Positions 22,900 through 30,725 are shown, counted from the first letter of the stretch. The stretch: DNA of 36,622 bases from an uncultured Oscillospiraceae bacterium (GCA_950075865.1 CATMVA010000020.1:1-36622), one strand, 5' to 3'. A program made the numbers and translations. The notes: generated from the sequence alone by a model not told the origin.

Positions 22900-23838
22900 A
22901 TGTTAAAGAAAAAACTGGCAAGCGTTATGCTGGTCCTGGCCATGGTGCTGGGTATGAGCGGAACGGCGTGGGCAATTGAGGATTTACCTGTCGCTGTAGA
23001 AAATGTTAGTCCTGAAATTTACAATGAAGAGAATAATGTTTGTGGGCCCGAAGCTTTATCCATCATAAATGATAATAAGGTGTTTAATTATTTTGAAGGC
23101 ATTCGTACTACCAATGAACTGGAAGTTGTTGGAGTTACAGAGAAAAGCGTATATGTTTCAGAGACCATTGGCAAAGATCAGAGCATTATTGACAGCCATC
23201 TTATGAGCGTAGATGAAGTCAGTGCTTATAAAGCAAAAAAAGTGGATGGGGGATTATCCTATCAGGGCGCGGATATAGAGGTTGGCGATGCTACTGATAC
23301 TATGTATAATCTTACAATTTATTTGGTCGTATATAAGGACCGATACCACAACTACTCAGCTTATGGGACAGCCACGTGGGAAAATATCTTTGAAATTATA
23401 GGAAATGGTGAAAAGAATCCATCCCGCGGTCTTGATTTTATGGCACTTACATGGGGTGGCGGAGGTGAATTAGAATTACAAAATTCAAGCTTTACTGGAT
23501 ATTACCAAGTTACTGGGGATGAAATTGAGTCCTCAAAAGCAAAATCGGATTCATATTCAGGATATTGCTGGCAATTTAAGGATGTTGAACAATTTATTCC
23601 ATTTGGAAATGAGTACTACATGAAAGAGGCTACATGTAGCGTGGACCTTTCAAAAACGTATGTCAAATATTTGGCGAAAAAGACAAATATAATTTTTACA
23701 TATATTCACACTTATGAGGAGCACACTGGAAGTGTTAGCTTTACGGCTGGGTCATCTGGACTTGCAGGGGAAGTTTCGCTCTCGGGGACAAGTAAGTCTT
23801 GGCAATTAGAGGTTGATGTTACCGGCTTGTGGTATTAG
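22900..23838 (+). CDS. Secreted protein of unknown function, low GC
   Basis: This 312-residue protein has a signal peptide (MLKKKLASVMLVLAMVLGMS, cleavage near AWA at about 25). The mature part is rich in Tyr, Ser, Glu and Gly, with beta-like segments (SVSFTAGSSGLAGEVSLSG) and three Cys. I recognise no family. Codon use is far more AT-rich than neighbours, pointing to recent acquisition. The SD is weak. A TTTACA-17-TATACT element (22870-22898) ends right before the ATG, so either the true promoter lies further upstream or translation begins later, at 22927. It is divergent from the HTH-TPR regulator, which may control it. Confidence 0.8.
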   Translation: MLKKKLASVMLVLAMVLGMSGTAWAIEDLPVAVENVSPEIYNEENNVCGPEALSIINDNKVFNYFEGIRTTNELEVVGVTEKSVYVSETIGKDQSIIDSHLMSVDEVSAYKAKKVDGGLSYQGADIEVGDATDTMYNLTIYLVVYKDRYHNYSAYGTATWENIFEIIGNGEKNPSRGLDFMALTWGGGGELELQNSSFTGYYQVTGDEIESSKAKSDSYSGYCWQFKDVEQFIPFGNEYYMKEATCSVDLSKTYVKYLAKKTNIIFTYIHTYEEHTGSVSFTAGSSGLAGEVSLSGTSKSWQLEVDVTGLWY

Positions 23839-23922
23839 GGCTTCAGTTATGTATTGGAAGTTGTTCATTAAGTAATGTGCAGTTTCCATGTAATGAGAAG
23901 GACAACAAGGAGTGAATCGCAA

Positions 23923-24126
23923 ATGTCTCGTATAGAAAATATACTTATCGGCATATTCTTCATGCTTTGCTGCATTGCAGTTACGCTGATTTTTTCCTAT
24001 CTTAATATGGACCAGTTCAGTAGCGTCGAAGAGAGCCTAATAAGATTGTTGGCTTTTGTGTTGATCTCCCCCTTCTTTTGCCTCGGTTTGCGGTATGGCA
24101 TCAGAGGGATACGGAAGGATCCGTAA
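23923..24126 (+). CDS. Small two-helix membrane protein
   Basis: This 67-residue protein has two hydrophobic segments (about 7-26 and 38-56) and a basic C-terminus (GIRGIRKDP). The ATG at 23923 follows AAGGAG at about 11 bases; an earlier in-frame ATG has no SD. No family is recognised. It follows the low-GC secreted protein by 84 bases on the same strand and may be co-transcribed. Confidence 0.6.
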   Translation: MSRIENILIGIFFMLCCIAVTLIFSYLNMDQFSSVEESLIRLLAFVLISPFFCLGLRYGIRGIRKDP

Positions 24127-24139
24127 GGCAAGCGCAGCA

Positions 24140-24209
24140 GACAGAGGGGCGGTTCTTTTGCCTGGGTCTTTGCAAGGAGACAGCAGGACAGAAGAACCGT
24201 CTTTCTGTC
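24140..24209. repeat. Dispersed palindromic repeat, copy 2
   Basis: Arms GACAGAGGGGCGGTTCTT (24140-24157) and AAGAACCGTCTTTCTGTC (24192-24209) around a 34-base centre that also contains GACAGCAGGACAGAAG. It is related to copies at 6360-6423 and 24646-24716. Confidence 0.85.
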
Positions 24210-24266
24210 TTCCTGATTGGTATCGGACAGTTTATCATGCCATATAAAGCATAAAGGAGTGAGATT

Positions 24267-24641
24267 ATGCCCAAAAATAAGATCCATTCCCTTCCTGCTC
24301 TTTTGATCCTTTTTCTGCTCTTTTCCGCTTGTAGCGGCGAGGAGGCAAAAAATCCGAACACATGGCCATTAACAGTCAGGATCGACGGTGTGAATTACTA
24401 CTACAAGCTGGACATGGCAGAGGACTACAAGGTGGAGGACAGCCAAATCACGGGCTATATTATCTCCGTTGTCCCAATCACCCAAGGCCCTACCAAGGAC
24501 GATGAGGCCAACTTCGATAATGCCTTGAATGCTCCCTACGCTCGCTATTCCGATGACGAGTATCCAGACGCCATTTTGATCCCATTTGGAGGATGTTGGC
24601 ACCTCTTTGCGCCATTTGAGGCAAGGCAGGAGAATAGTTAG
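24267..24641 (+). CDS. Small lipoprotein of unknown function
   Basis: This 124-residue protein has a short signal sequence and lipobox FSAC (Cys at about 22), then a compact domain with VRIDGVNYYYKLDMAEDYKVED, probably one small beta-rich fold. AAAGGAG lies before the ATG. No family is recognised. The gene sits exactly between two copies of the dispersed palindromic repeat, like a cassette, in the accessory stretch. Confidence 0.78.
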   Translation: MPKNKIHSLPALLILFLLFSACSGEEAKNPNTWPLTVRIDGVNYYYKLDMAEDYKVEDSQITGYIISVVPITQGPTKDDEANFDNALNAPYARYSDDEYPDAILIPFGGCWHLFAPFEARQENS

Positions 24642-24645
24642 TGCA

Positions 24646-24716
24646 GAACAGAGGGGCGGTTCTTTTGTCTGGGGCTTTGCAAGAAGACAGCAGGACAGAA
24701 GAAACGTCCCAGTGTC
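24646..24716. repeat. Dispersed palindromic repeat, copy 3
   Basis: Left arm 24646-24664 (CAGAGGGGCGGTTCTT core) and right arm 24699-24716 (AAGAAACGTCCCAGTGTC). The centre is close to that of copy 2 (TTTGCAA, then AGACAGCAGGACAG). It starts 4 bases after the lipoprotein stop. Confidence 0.83.
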
Positions 24717-24789
24717 TTCCCCTTGTCTTTTGTTCCTGCTTCTTGGACCGGCGTGTAAGAGGGCCAGGCAGGTTACCGTTCTTTGGTGT

Positions 24790-24817
24790 TTGACATTTTT
24801 GGCGAAGCGGCTATAAT
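24790..24817 (+). promoter_or_regulatory. Promoter of the 137-residue protein gene
   Basis: Consensus TTGACA (24790-24795), a 16-base spacer and TATAAT (24812-24817). Confidence 0.85.
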
Positions 24818-24854
24818 ATAGTATACCAATTCCAAGGCAAGGAGGGGTCCCTCA

Positions 24855-25268
24855 ATGGAACTGGAGCTGAGCCGCAAACAATTTCGCCGGCTGCTGGATA
24901 TGGTATACATTGGCAACTGGATCCTGAACTCCACCCGGGGAGAGGACCGGTTTGCCGACTACGATCAGGTGGAGAGCCTGCTGTTCCAGAAGGCACGGGA
25001 AGCGGGCATGGAGTCCCTCACCGACGACTGGCACGGAGTGGCGGTGCCCTCTCAGGCCTTTGCCGAGGGGGGCATCCACGAGGCAATCATCGACTATGAA
25101 AACAACGTGTTTTTCGATATTCTGGCCGAGGATCTGGCCCGGCGGGACATGGACGACGTGCCCATCGACGAGACCAATTATCAGGAGCTGGCCCAACGGA
25201 TCGAAGCCTATATCTCCGAGTTTGAGCAGCATGGCACGGATAATATTCTGGTGGACACGGAAAACTGA
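24855..25268 (+). CDS. Conserved-looking cytoplasmic protein of unknown function
   Basis: This 137-residue acidic protein has no signal or membrane segment and looks predominantly helical (LELSRKQFRRLLDMVYIGNWILN, YDQVESLLFQKAREAG, NYQELAQRIEAYISEFEQHG). A very good SD (AGGAGG) and a consensus promoter argue for substantial expression. GC-rich codon use is like the core genome, unlike the preceding genes. No family is recognised. It is a single gene with a terminator. Confidence 0.85.
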   Translation: MELELSRKQFRRLLDMVYIGNWILNSTRGEDRFADYDQVESLLFQKAREAGMESLTDDWHGVAVPSQAFAEGGIHEAIIDYENNVFFDILAEDLARRDMDDVPIDETNYQELAQRIEAYISEFEQHGTDNILVDTEN

Positions 25269-25278
25269 ACAGGCATTC

Positions 25279-25312
25279 AAAAAAGCCCGGGCCGTCTGGT
25301 CCGGGCCTTTTC
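25279..25312 (+). terminator. Terminator of the 137-residue protein gene
   Basis: AAAAAAGCCCGG (25279-25290) pairs with CCGGGCCTTTT (25301-25311) with one bulged base, ending in a T-run. Confidence 0.8.
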
Positions 25313-25448
25313 ATGAACGTGGGACGGACGGTAAAAATTGTCAGCTTAAATCCCGCATATAAAATCTCCACGGGGCAAAGATATGCTCGGATTCTCGATC
25401 CGAACAAAATCCAAACGAGACAAAAAACAAAAAGAGGAGATTTGAATC

Positions 25449-25649
25449 ATGAGCAACAAGACTTCTAAGCAGCCCGTGGTCCCCACCGCCCGTGAGGCTC
25501 TGGACAAGTTCAAGATGGAGGCTGCCCAGCAGGTGGGCGTCAACCTGAAGCAGGGCTACAACGGCGACCTGACCAGCAAGGAGGCCGGCAGCGTCGGCGG
25601 CCAGATGGTCAAGAAGATGATCGAGGCCTACGAGAACGGCCTGAAGTAA
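25449..25649 (+). CDS. Alpha/beta-type small acid-soluble spore protein
   Basis: SASPs coat spore DNA and protect it from UV and heat; GPR protease degrades them at germination. The 66-residue protein has the family core: ALDKFKMEAAQQVGV, then a Tyr-Asn-Gly-Asp-Leu turn and TSKEAGSVGGQMVKKMIEAYE. GAGGAG lies before the ATG. A sigma-G promoter is expected, but only weak matches (GCATA near 25355) are visible. It is a single gene with a strong terminator. Confidence 0.95.
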   Translation: MSNKTSKQPVVPTAREALDKFKMEAAQQVGVNLKQGYNGDLTSKEAGSVGGQMVKKMIEAYENGLK

Positions 25650-25669
25650 GCAAAACCTTAAAAAAGTCG

Positions 25670-25697
25670 AAGGGCCGGCATTATGCCGGCCCTTTGG
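25670..25697 (+). terminator. Terminator of the SASP gene
   Basis: AAGGGCCGGCA (25670-25680), loop TTA and TGCCGGCCCTT (25684-25694), then T-rich sequence. Confidence 0.85.
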
Positions 25698-25698
25698 C

Positions 25699-25727
25699 TT
25701 GCTTTTCTGAACGATACCATTTATAAT
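25699..25727 (+). promoter_or_regulatory. Promoter of the glf operon
   Basis: TTGCTT (25699-25704), a 17-base spacer and consensus TATAAT (25722-25727). Confidence 0.75.
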
Positions 25728-25769
25728 GGAGGCACGGAAACCCAGTTTGAAAAGCAGGAGGGAATGGAT

Positions 25770-26942
25770 ATGGCACGATTTGACGCGCTGGTCGTCGGCG
25801 CGGGCTTTGCCGGGGCGGTGACCGCACGGAGGCTGGCCGAGGAGGGCGGCAAAAGGGTCCTGGTGCTGGAACGGCGGGACCATGTAGGGGGCAACGCCTA
25901 CGACTGTCCGGACAACGCCGGGATCCTCATTCACCAGTATGGGCCCCATATTTTCCATACCAACAGCAAGCGGGTATTCGACTACCTGTCCCGCTTTACC
26001 CAGTGGCTGCCTTACCAGCACAAGGTGGTGGCCAACATCCCGGACGGGAAGGGCGGGCGGATGCAATATCCGGTACCCTTCAACCTGACCTCTCTGGAGA
26101 CCGCCTTCGGGCCCGGGGAGGGCAAACGGCTGGGGGAGAAGCTCATTGCCGCCTACGGCGAGGAGAAAAAGGTGACTATTCTGGAGCTGCGGCAGAATCC
26201 CGACCCCGAGATCGCCGCTCTGGCGGACTATGTGTATGAGCACGTCTTTGTCCACTACACCATGAAGCAGTGGGGGCAGAAGCCCGAGGAGATCGACCCC
26301 AACACCACCGCACGGGTGCCCGTGTTCCTCTCCCGGGACGAGCGGTACTTTCAGGATACATACCAGGGAATGCCGGAAAAGGGATACACTCCCCTCTTTG
26401 AACATATGCTGGACCATCCCAATATCACGGTGGAGACCGGCTGTGACGCTCTGGAGCGGCTGGGGCTGAAGGACGGGGTCATCCGGCTGGACGGGGAGGT
26501 CTTTGAAGGGCCCGTTATCTACTCCGGCCAGGCCGACGAGCTGTTCGCCTTCCAGTTCGGGCCCCTTCCCTACCGGACGCTGGACTTTGGGTTTGAGACC
26601 CTGGCGCAGGACTACTTCCAGAGCCACGGCACGGTGAACTACACGGTGGATGAGCCCTACACCCGCATCACCGAGTTCAAGCGGCTCACCGGCCAGGAGA
26701 AGGCCGGGGTGACCACCATCATGAAGGAGTATTCCAAAGCCTACACCGGCGATAACGGGGAGATCCCCTACTACGCCATCATCAACGAGGCAAACAACGC
26801 CCTGTACGCCAAATATAAGGCCGAGGCCGACAAGTTCCCCGGGCTCCACCTGCTGGGCCGGCTGGCCGAATACAAGTATTACAATATGGATGCCATCGCG
26901 CTCCGGGCACTGGAGTTGGCGGACAGGCTGCTGGAGAAATAA
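25770..26942 (+). CDS. glf: UDP-galactopyranose mutase
   Basis: This flavoenzyme interconverts UDP-galactopyranose and UDP-galactofuranose, precursor of galactofuranose in surface glycans. The 390 residues start with an FAD Rossmann motif (VVGAGFAGAVTARR) and include RRDHVGGNAYDC, YGPHIFHTN, VFVHYTMKQWG, RYFQDTYQGMPEKGYTPLFEHM, GTVNYTVDEPYTRITEFK and the C-terminal LAEYKYYNMD, all typical of bacterial Glf. The ATG at 25770 lies 7 bases after AGGAGGG; the in-frame ATG at 25764 is too close. It is the first gene of an operon with a GT2 and a rhomboid-like protein. Confidence 0.97.
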   Translation: MARFDALVVGAGFAGAVTARRLAEEGGKRVLVLERRDHVGGNAYDCPDNAGILIHQYGPHIFHTNSKRVFDYLSRFTQWLPYQHKVVANIPDGKGGRMQYPVPFNLTSLETAFGPGEGKRLGEKLIAAYGEEKKVTILELRQNPDPEIAALADYVYEHVFVHYTMKQWGQKPEEIDPNTTARVPVFLSRDERYFQDTYQGMPEKGYTPLFEHMLDHPNITVETGCDALERLGLKDGVIRLDGEVFEGPVIYSGQADELFAFQFGPLPYRTLDFGFETLAQDYFQSHGTVNYTVDEPYTRITEFKRLTGQEKAGVTTIMKEYSKAYTGDNGEIPYYAIINEANNALYAKYKAEADKFPGLHLLGRLAEYKYYNMDAIALRALELADRLLEK

Positions 26943-26985
26943 AACCGGGCCGGTGAAAACACCGACCCATACGAGGAGAATGGAT

Positions 26986-28014
26986 ATGGATAAAATACTG
27001 ACTTTCACGGTGCCCTGTTACAACTCAGCTGACTACATGGACCACTGCGTCAAGACCCTGCTTACCGCCGGGGAGGACATCGAGATCATTCTGGTGGACG
27101 ACGGCTCCACCAAGGACGACACCCCCCAGAAGTGCGACGAGTGGCAGGAGAAGTACCCCGACATCATCCGGGCCATCCATCAGGAGAACGGCGGCCACGG
27201 AGAGGGGGTCAACCAGGGCATCCGCAACGCCCGGGGTATGTACTACAAGGTGGTGGATTCCGACGACTGGCTGGACGAGGAGGCCCTCCAGAAGGTGATG
27301 GCCAAGCTGCGGGAGTGCGCCCGGTGGCCGGTTCCGCTGGACCTGCTCATCGCCAACTACGTCTATGAGCACGTGGAGGACGGCACCCGGAAGCCCATGG
27401 GCTACCGCAACGTCTTCCCGGTGGAGCGGGTCTTCACCTGGGAGGACATCGGACGGTTCGGGCCCTCCCAGTACCTGCTGATGCATTCGGCGATCTACCG
27501 GACCGAGCTCCTCCGGGAGTGTGGGCTGGAGCTGCCCAAGCACACCTTCTATGTGGACAATATTTTTGTCTACAACCCCCTGCCCGCGGTGAAGAGCATC
27601 TACTACATGGATCTGGACCTGTACCGCTATTTCATTGGCCGCTCCGACCAGAGCGTCAACGAGAAGGTGATGATGGGCCGGGTGGACCAGCAGCTCCGGG
27701 TGACCAGGCTGATGATCGACGCCCACGACCTGCGGAAGCTCCAGAAGGAGCAGCCCAGACTGGGCCGGTATATGACCAGCTATCTGGCCATGATGATGAC
27801 CATTTCCTCCATCTTCCTCATTATGGAAGGCTCGGAGGAGTCCCTGCGGAAAAAGGATGAGCTGTGGGAGTACCTGAAGGCCCGGGACTGGAAGCTGTGC
27901 CATCAGCTCAAGTACCGCTCCCTGGCCTTTGTGGGCAACCTGCCCGGCGAGGGCGGGCGGGATCTGGCCCTGAAGCTCTACCGCATCGCCCAGAAGATCT
28001 ATAAATTTAATTAA
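26986..28014 (+). CDS. Family 2 glycosyltransferase
   Basis: This 342-residue enzyme has a GT-A domain: TFTVPCYNSADYMDHCV at the start, EIILVDDGSTKDD, then KVVDSDDW as the metal-binding DxD-like site. The C-terminal third is helical without clear membrane spans. It follows glf by 43 bases, so a galactofuranosyl- or other surface-glycan transferase is a reasonable inference, not proven. The ATG at 26986 is 7 bases after GAGGAG; the in-frame ATG at 26980 is too close, as also in glf. Confidence 0.92.
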   Translation: MDKILTFTVPCYNSADYMDHCVKTLLTAGEDIEIILVDDGSTKDDTPQKCDEWQEKYPDIIRAIHQENGGHGEGVNQGIRNARGMYYKVVDSDDWLDEEALQKVMAKLRECARWPVPLDLLIANYVYEHVEDGTRKPMGYRNVFPVERVFTWEDIGRFGPSQYLLMHSAIYRTELLRECGLELPKHTFYVDNIFVYNPLPAVKSIYYMDLDLYRYFIGRSDQSVNEKVMMGRVDQQLRVTRLMIDAHDLRKLQKEQPRLGRYMTSYLAMMMTISSIFLIMEGSEESLRKKDELWEYLKARDWKLCHQLKYRSLAFVGNLPGEGGRDLALKLYRIAQKIYKFN

Positions 28015-28024
28015 GGTAACTCCC

Positions 28025-28582
28025 ATGAAAAGGATCCATTACAACTCCCCGGTGATCCTCACCTTTTTCTTCCTCTCCCTTGCCGTGCTGGCGCTGGACT
28101 ATGTGACAAAGGGATGGACCACGGCCCATCTGTTCTCGGTCTACCACTCCCCTATCACGCCGTTGTGGTTCCTGCGGCTGTTCGGCCATGTGCTGGGCCA
28201 CGCGGGGTATGCCCACTTTGCCGGGAACATGGTGCTGCTGCTGGTGGTGGGGCCGCCCATGGAGGAGCGGTACGGAAGCCGGGCCCTGCTCTCCGGGATC
28301 CTGCTCACCTCCCTCATTTCTGGGATGCTTCAGTGCTTCCTCTTCCCCGGCTACGCCCTGCTGGGGGCCAGCGGCATCGTGTTTATGCTGATCCTGCTCT
28401 CCTCCCTCTCGGGGATGAAGTCGGGCACCATCCCCCTGACCCTTATTTTGGTGGCAGTCATCTACCTGGGGCAGGAGATCTATGCCGGACTTTTTGTGGC
28501 AGACAACACCGCCCACTTCATGCACCTGGCGGGCGGGGTCTGCGGGACCGGGTTCGGGTTTTTGATGCGGAAACGGAGTTAA
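28025..28582 (+). CDS. Rhomboid-like intramembrane protease
   Basis: This 185-residue protein has about six membrane segments. Rhomboid marks are AHFAGNM (His64, Asn68: oxyanion residues), GASG with the nucleophile Ser116, and NTAHFMHLAGG with the catalytic His (164 or 167). It lacks the long L1 loop with a Trp-Arg motif; a PPMEERYGSR segment follows helix 2, as in many rhomboids. It begins 10 bases after the GT2 stop with AAGGT before the ATG, so it is in the glf operon. Its substrate is unknown. Confidence 0.88.
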   Translation: MKRIHYNSPVILTFFFLSLAVLALDYVTKGWTTAHLFSVYHSPITPLWFLRLFGHVLGHAGYAHFAGNMVLLLVVGPPMEERYGSRALLSGILLTSLISGMLQCFLFPGYALLGASGIVFMLILLSSLSGMKSGTIPLTLILVAVIYLGQEIYAGLFVADNTAHFMHLAGGVCGTGFGFLMRKRS

Positions 28583-28587
28583 AAAGG

Positions 28588-28618
28588 ACACCCCAGGCCA
28601 ACGACCTGGGGTGTTTTC
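28588..28618. terminator. Terminator of the glf operon
   Basis: ACACCCCAGG (28588-28597) and CCTGGGGTGT (28605-28614), then TTTT; the A5 before it lets it also serve the convergent HTH gene. Confidence 0.88.
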
Positions 28619-29201
28619 ATCCTTTCAGTTGAAACAGTCCGTGGCGGTTGCAGTAGGCATAGACGGTACCGCCGGGCCAGTAGCTGAGACGGGCCTCGGA
28701 AAGCTGCTCGGGGTATAGCTTTACCAGCTCCATCCGGTCAAAGCGGACCTGAGCGATGAAGGAGATATAGTGATCCTTCCGCATGGGGTGGTCCAGAGAG
28801 ACCAAGGTCTGAAGGTCCCATGTCTCCACCCGAAGGATATGCTCCCCGTCGGACTCCTCGGCCTCCAAGGGCGGCAGGGCCACTCCGCAGCAGTGGTAGA
28901 CCCCCTCCCCCATGGCGTACATCACGTTGCCGCACACCGGGCAGACATAGAATTTTCCCCGAAGGGGGTTTGCCGAACGGTTTTGGTTGGTGACCTGCTC
29001 CCCTGAGAGAAGCTCGGCCACCGACACGCCCAGGGCAGAGCCCAGAGACTCCAGCAGGGTCAGGTCGGGCAGGCCCCGGCCGGTCTCCCACTTGCTCACC
29101 GCCTTGTCACTGACGGCAATCTGGTCAGCCAACTGACGCTGGGTCAGGCCACGCTTTTCCCGCAGGGCCTTGATGGCGGCCCCGGTCACATAGCTGTTCA
29201 T
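28617..29201 (-). CDS. XRE-HTH / desulfoferrodoxin (superoxide reductase-like) fusion
   Basis: This 194-residue protein has an XRE HTH (about 8-66: LREKRGLTQRQLADQIAVSD, KAVSKWETGRGLPD) fused to a complete desulfoferrodoxin-like module. The desulforedoxin-type iron site is CPVC with CC (Cys87, Cys90, Cys104, Cys105). The superoxide-reductase centre has His121, His138 and His144 in DHPMRKDHYI, and Cys184 and His187 in YCNRHG; their spacing matches the five ligands known in the enzyme. The catalytic Lys of the usual EKH motif is absent (GEH here). It is probably an iron-based redox-sensing regulator. AAAGGAG precedes the ATG. It is a single gene; targets are unknown. Confidence 0.88.
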   Translation of the reverse strand: MNSYVTGAAIKALREKRGLTQRQLADQIAVSDKAVSKWETGRGLPDLTLLESLGSALGVSVAELLSGEQVTNQNRSANPLRGKFYVCPVCGNVMYAMGEGVYHCCGVALPPLEAEESDGEHILRVETWDLQTLVSLDHPMRKDHYISFIAQVRFDRMELVKLYPEQLSEARLSYWPGGTVYAYCNRHGLFQLKG

Positions 29202-29291
29202 CTTGCATTTCTCCTTTCCTGGGGTTCAGGATAGCAGAAAGGAGGACAGATGGCAACCTACGGAGGGTAGAGTGGGTCCGCACCTTTCCAA

Positions 29292-29324
29292 AAAGCAGCA
29301 GGGCGAGAGTGATCTCTCGCCCTG
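29292..29324 (-). terminator. Terminator of the thyA-folA operon
   Basis: CAGGGCGAGA (29299-29308) and TCTCGCCCTG (29315-29324); leftward it is followed by CTGCTTTTTGG. Confidence 0.8.
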
Positions 29325-29335
29325 TCAAGCATCGG

Positions 29336-29818
29336 TCATTTCACTCTCCGATAGGTCACATATTGATAGGTCAGGTCGTCCTGCTCCAGGGGCTCGCCGG
29401 TACTCACGACCTGCCAGGCGGGGTCTGCGTCCAGGTCGGGGAAAAAGGTGTCGGCCTCCGGGAAGGCGTGGCCGATCCTGGTCACATAAGCGGTGTCACA
29501 GTAGGGCAACAAGGCCTTGTAGACGCTGCCGCCGCCGATGACGAAGCTGTCGGCAGGGGCGGCGGCCAGAAGGGACTCCACATCATGGAATACCTCTGCC
29601 CCCTCCACCTGAAAGCCGGGATCCCGGGAGAGGATCAGGTTGGGGCGGTTTTTCAGGGGGCGGCCGCCGGGGAAGGTGGCAAGGGTCTTGCGTCCCAAAA
29701 TCACCGGGTGGCCCAGGGTCAGCTCCTTGAACCGCTTCAGGTCCTCTTTCAGGTAGCACAGCTGGTCCCCGCCCTTGCCGATGGCCCAATTGGCGTCCAC
29801 CGCTACGATGAGGTTCAT
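29336..29818 (-). CDS. folA: Dihydrofolate reductase
   Basis: It regenerates tetrahydrofolate from dihydrofolate with NADPH; thymidylate synthase is the main dihydrofolate producer, so pairing with thyA is functional. The 160-residue protein has IVAVDANWAIGKGGDQL, LKEDLKRFKELTLGHPVILGRKTLATFPGGRPL and FVIGGGSVYKALLPYCD, all DHFR landmarks. It starts 12 bases after the thyA stop with GGAGGAAACGGC before the ATG. Confidence 0.96.
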   Translation of the reverse strand: MNLIVAVDANWAIGKGGDQLCYLKEDLKRFKELTLGHPVILGRKTLATFPGGRPLKNRPNLILSRDPGFQVEGAEVFHDVESLLAAAPADSFVIGGGSVYKALLPYCDTAYVTRIGHAFPEADTFFPDLDADPAWQVVSTGEPLEQDDLTYQYVTYRRVK

Positions 29819-29830
29819 GCCGTTTCCTCC

Positions 29831-30661
29831 TTACACCGCCACCGGGATCTTCTCCTCCAGGGGGTAGGCCTCGTAGCCCTCCAGCCTGAAGGAGTTTTTG
29901 GTGAAGGCGTAAAAATCGGTGACGGTGGGGTCCATCCAAAGCCTGGGGGCGTCGTAGGGCTGACGCTGGATGATCTCCTCGATGATGGGCACATGGCGGT
30001 CATAGATGTGAGCGTCGGCGATGACGTGGACCAGCTCGCCGGCCTCCAGGCCCGAGACCTGGGCGAACATTTTGAGCAGTGCGGCATACTGCATCACGTT
30101 CCAGCCGTTGGCGGTGAGCATGTCGTTGCTGCGCTGGTTCAGGATGCCGTTGAGAGTATTACCGCTGACATTGAAGGTCATGGACCAGGCGCAGGGCTGG
30201 AGGCCCATCTCCTTCAGGTCCTGGTGGTTGAAAATGTTGGTGACCATCCGCCGGGAGGAAGGGCTATCCTTCAGGGTGTGGAGGATCCAGTCCACCTGGT
30301 CCATCCTGCCCTCGGGGAAGTCGTATTGTACTCCGAGCTGATAGCCGTAAGCCTTGCCGATGGAGCCGGTCTCGTCGGCCCAGGCGTCCCAGACGTGGCT
30401 GGAGAGGTCCTTAATATTGTTGGACTTCCTCTGCCAGATCCAGAGAAGCTCGTCCACCGCCGACTTCAAAAACTGCTTGCGGACTGTAATGATGGGAAAC
30501 TCCTGCCGCAGGTCGTAGCGGTTGACGACGCCGAAGAGCTTCACCGTGTGGGCGGGAGTGCCGTCCTCCCAGTGGGGGCGGACGGGCAGGCCGGTGTCCC
30601 AGACCCCTTTGGACAGAATATCTTTGCAGTTCTGGATGAAGATTTGATCGGCATAGCTCAT
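29831..30661 (-). CDS. thyA: Thymidylate synthase
   Basis: It methylates dUMP to dTMP using methylene-tetrahydrofolate. The 276-residue protein has the catalytic Cys157 in QPCAWSM, the dUMP-binding QRSND, preceded by SGNTLNGIL, the LLWIWQRKSNNI and VWDAWAD segments, and HVIADAHIYDRH. AGGAGG lies before the ATG. It is the first gene of the operon with folA. Confidence 0.97.
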   Translation of the reverse strand: MSYADQIFIQNCKDILSKGVWDTGLPVRPHWEDGTPAHTVKLFGVVNRYDLRQEFPIITVRKQFLKSAVDELLWIWQRKSNNIKDLSSHVWDAWADETGSIGKAYGYQLGVQYDFPEGRMDQVDWILHTLKDSPSSRRMVTNIFNHQDLKEMGLQPCAWSMTFNVSGNTLNGILNQRSNDMLTANGWNVMQYAALLKMFAQVSGLEAGELVHVIADAHIYDRHVPIIEEIIQRQPYDAPRLWMDPTVTDFYAFTKNSFRLEGYEAYPLEEKIPVAV

Positions 30662-30694
30662 GGCGGAAGCCTCCTTCTCCGGTTTCTGCCTTCT

Positions 30695-30723
30695 ATCATA
30701 CCAGACCGGGAGACCGATTACAA
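30695..30723 (-). promoter_or_regulatory. Promoter of thyA-folA
   Basis: Read leftward, TTGTAA (30718-30723), a 17-base spacer and TATGAT (30695-30700). Confidence 0.7.
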
Positions 30724-30725
30724 GG

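Noticed and set aside
25341..27008. A 555-codon leftward open frame opposite glf and the SASP gene
   Set aside because: It is antisense to well-recognised proteins (Glf, SASP), has no SD and is a product of high GC content, like many other long opposite-strand frames here.
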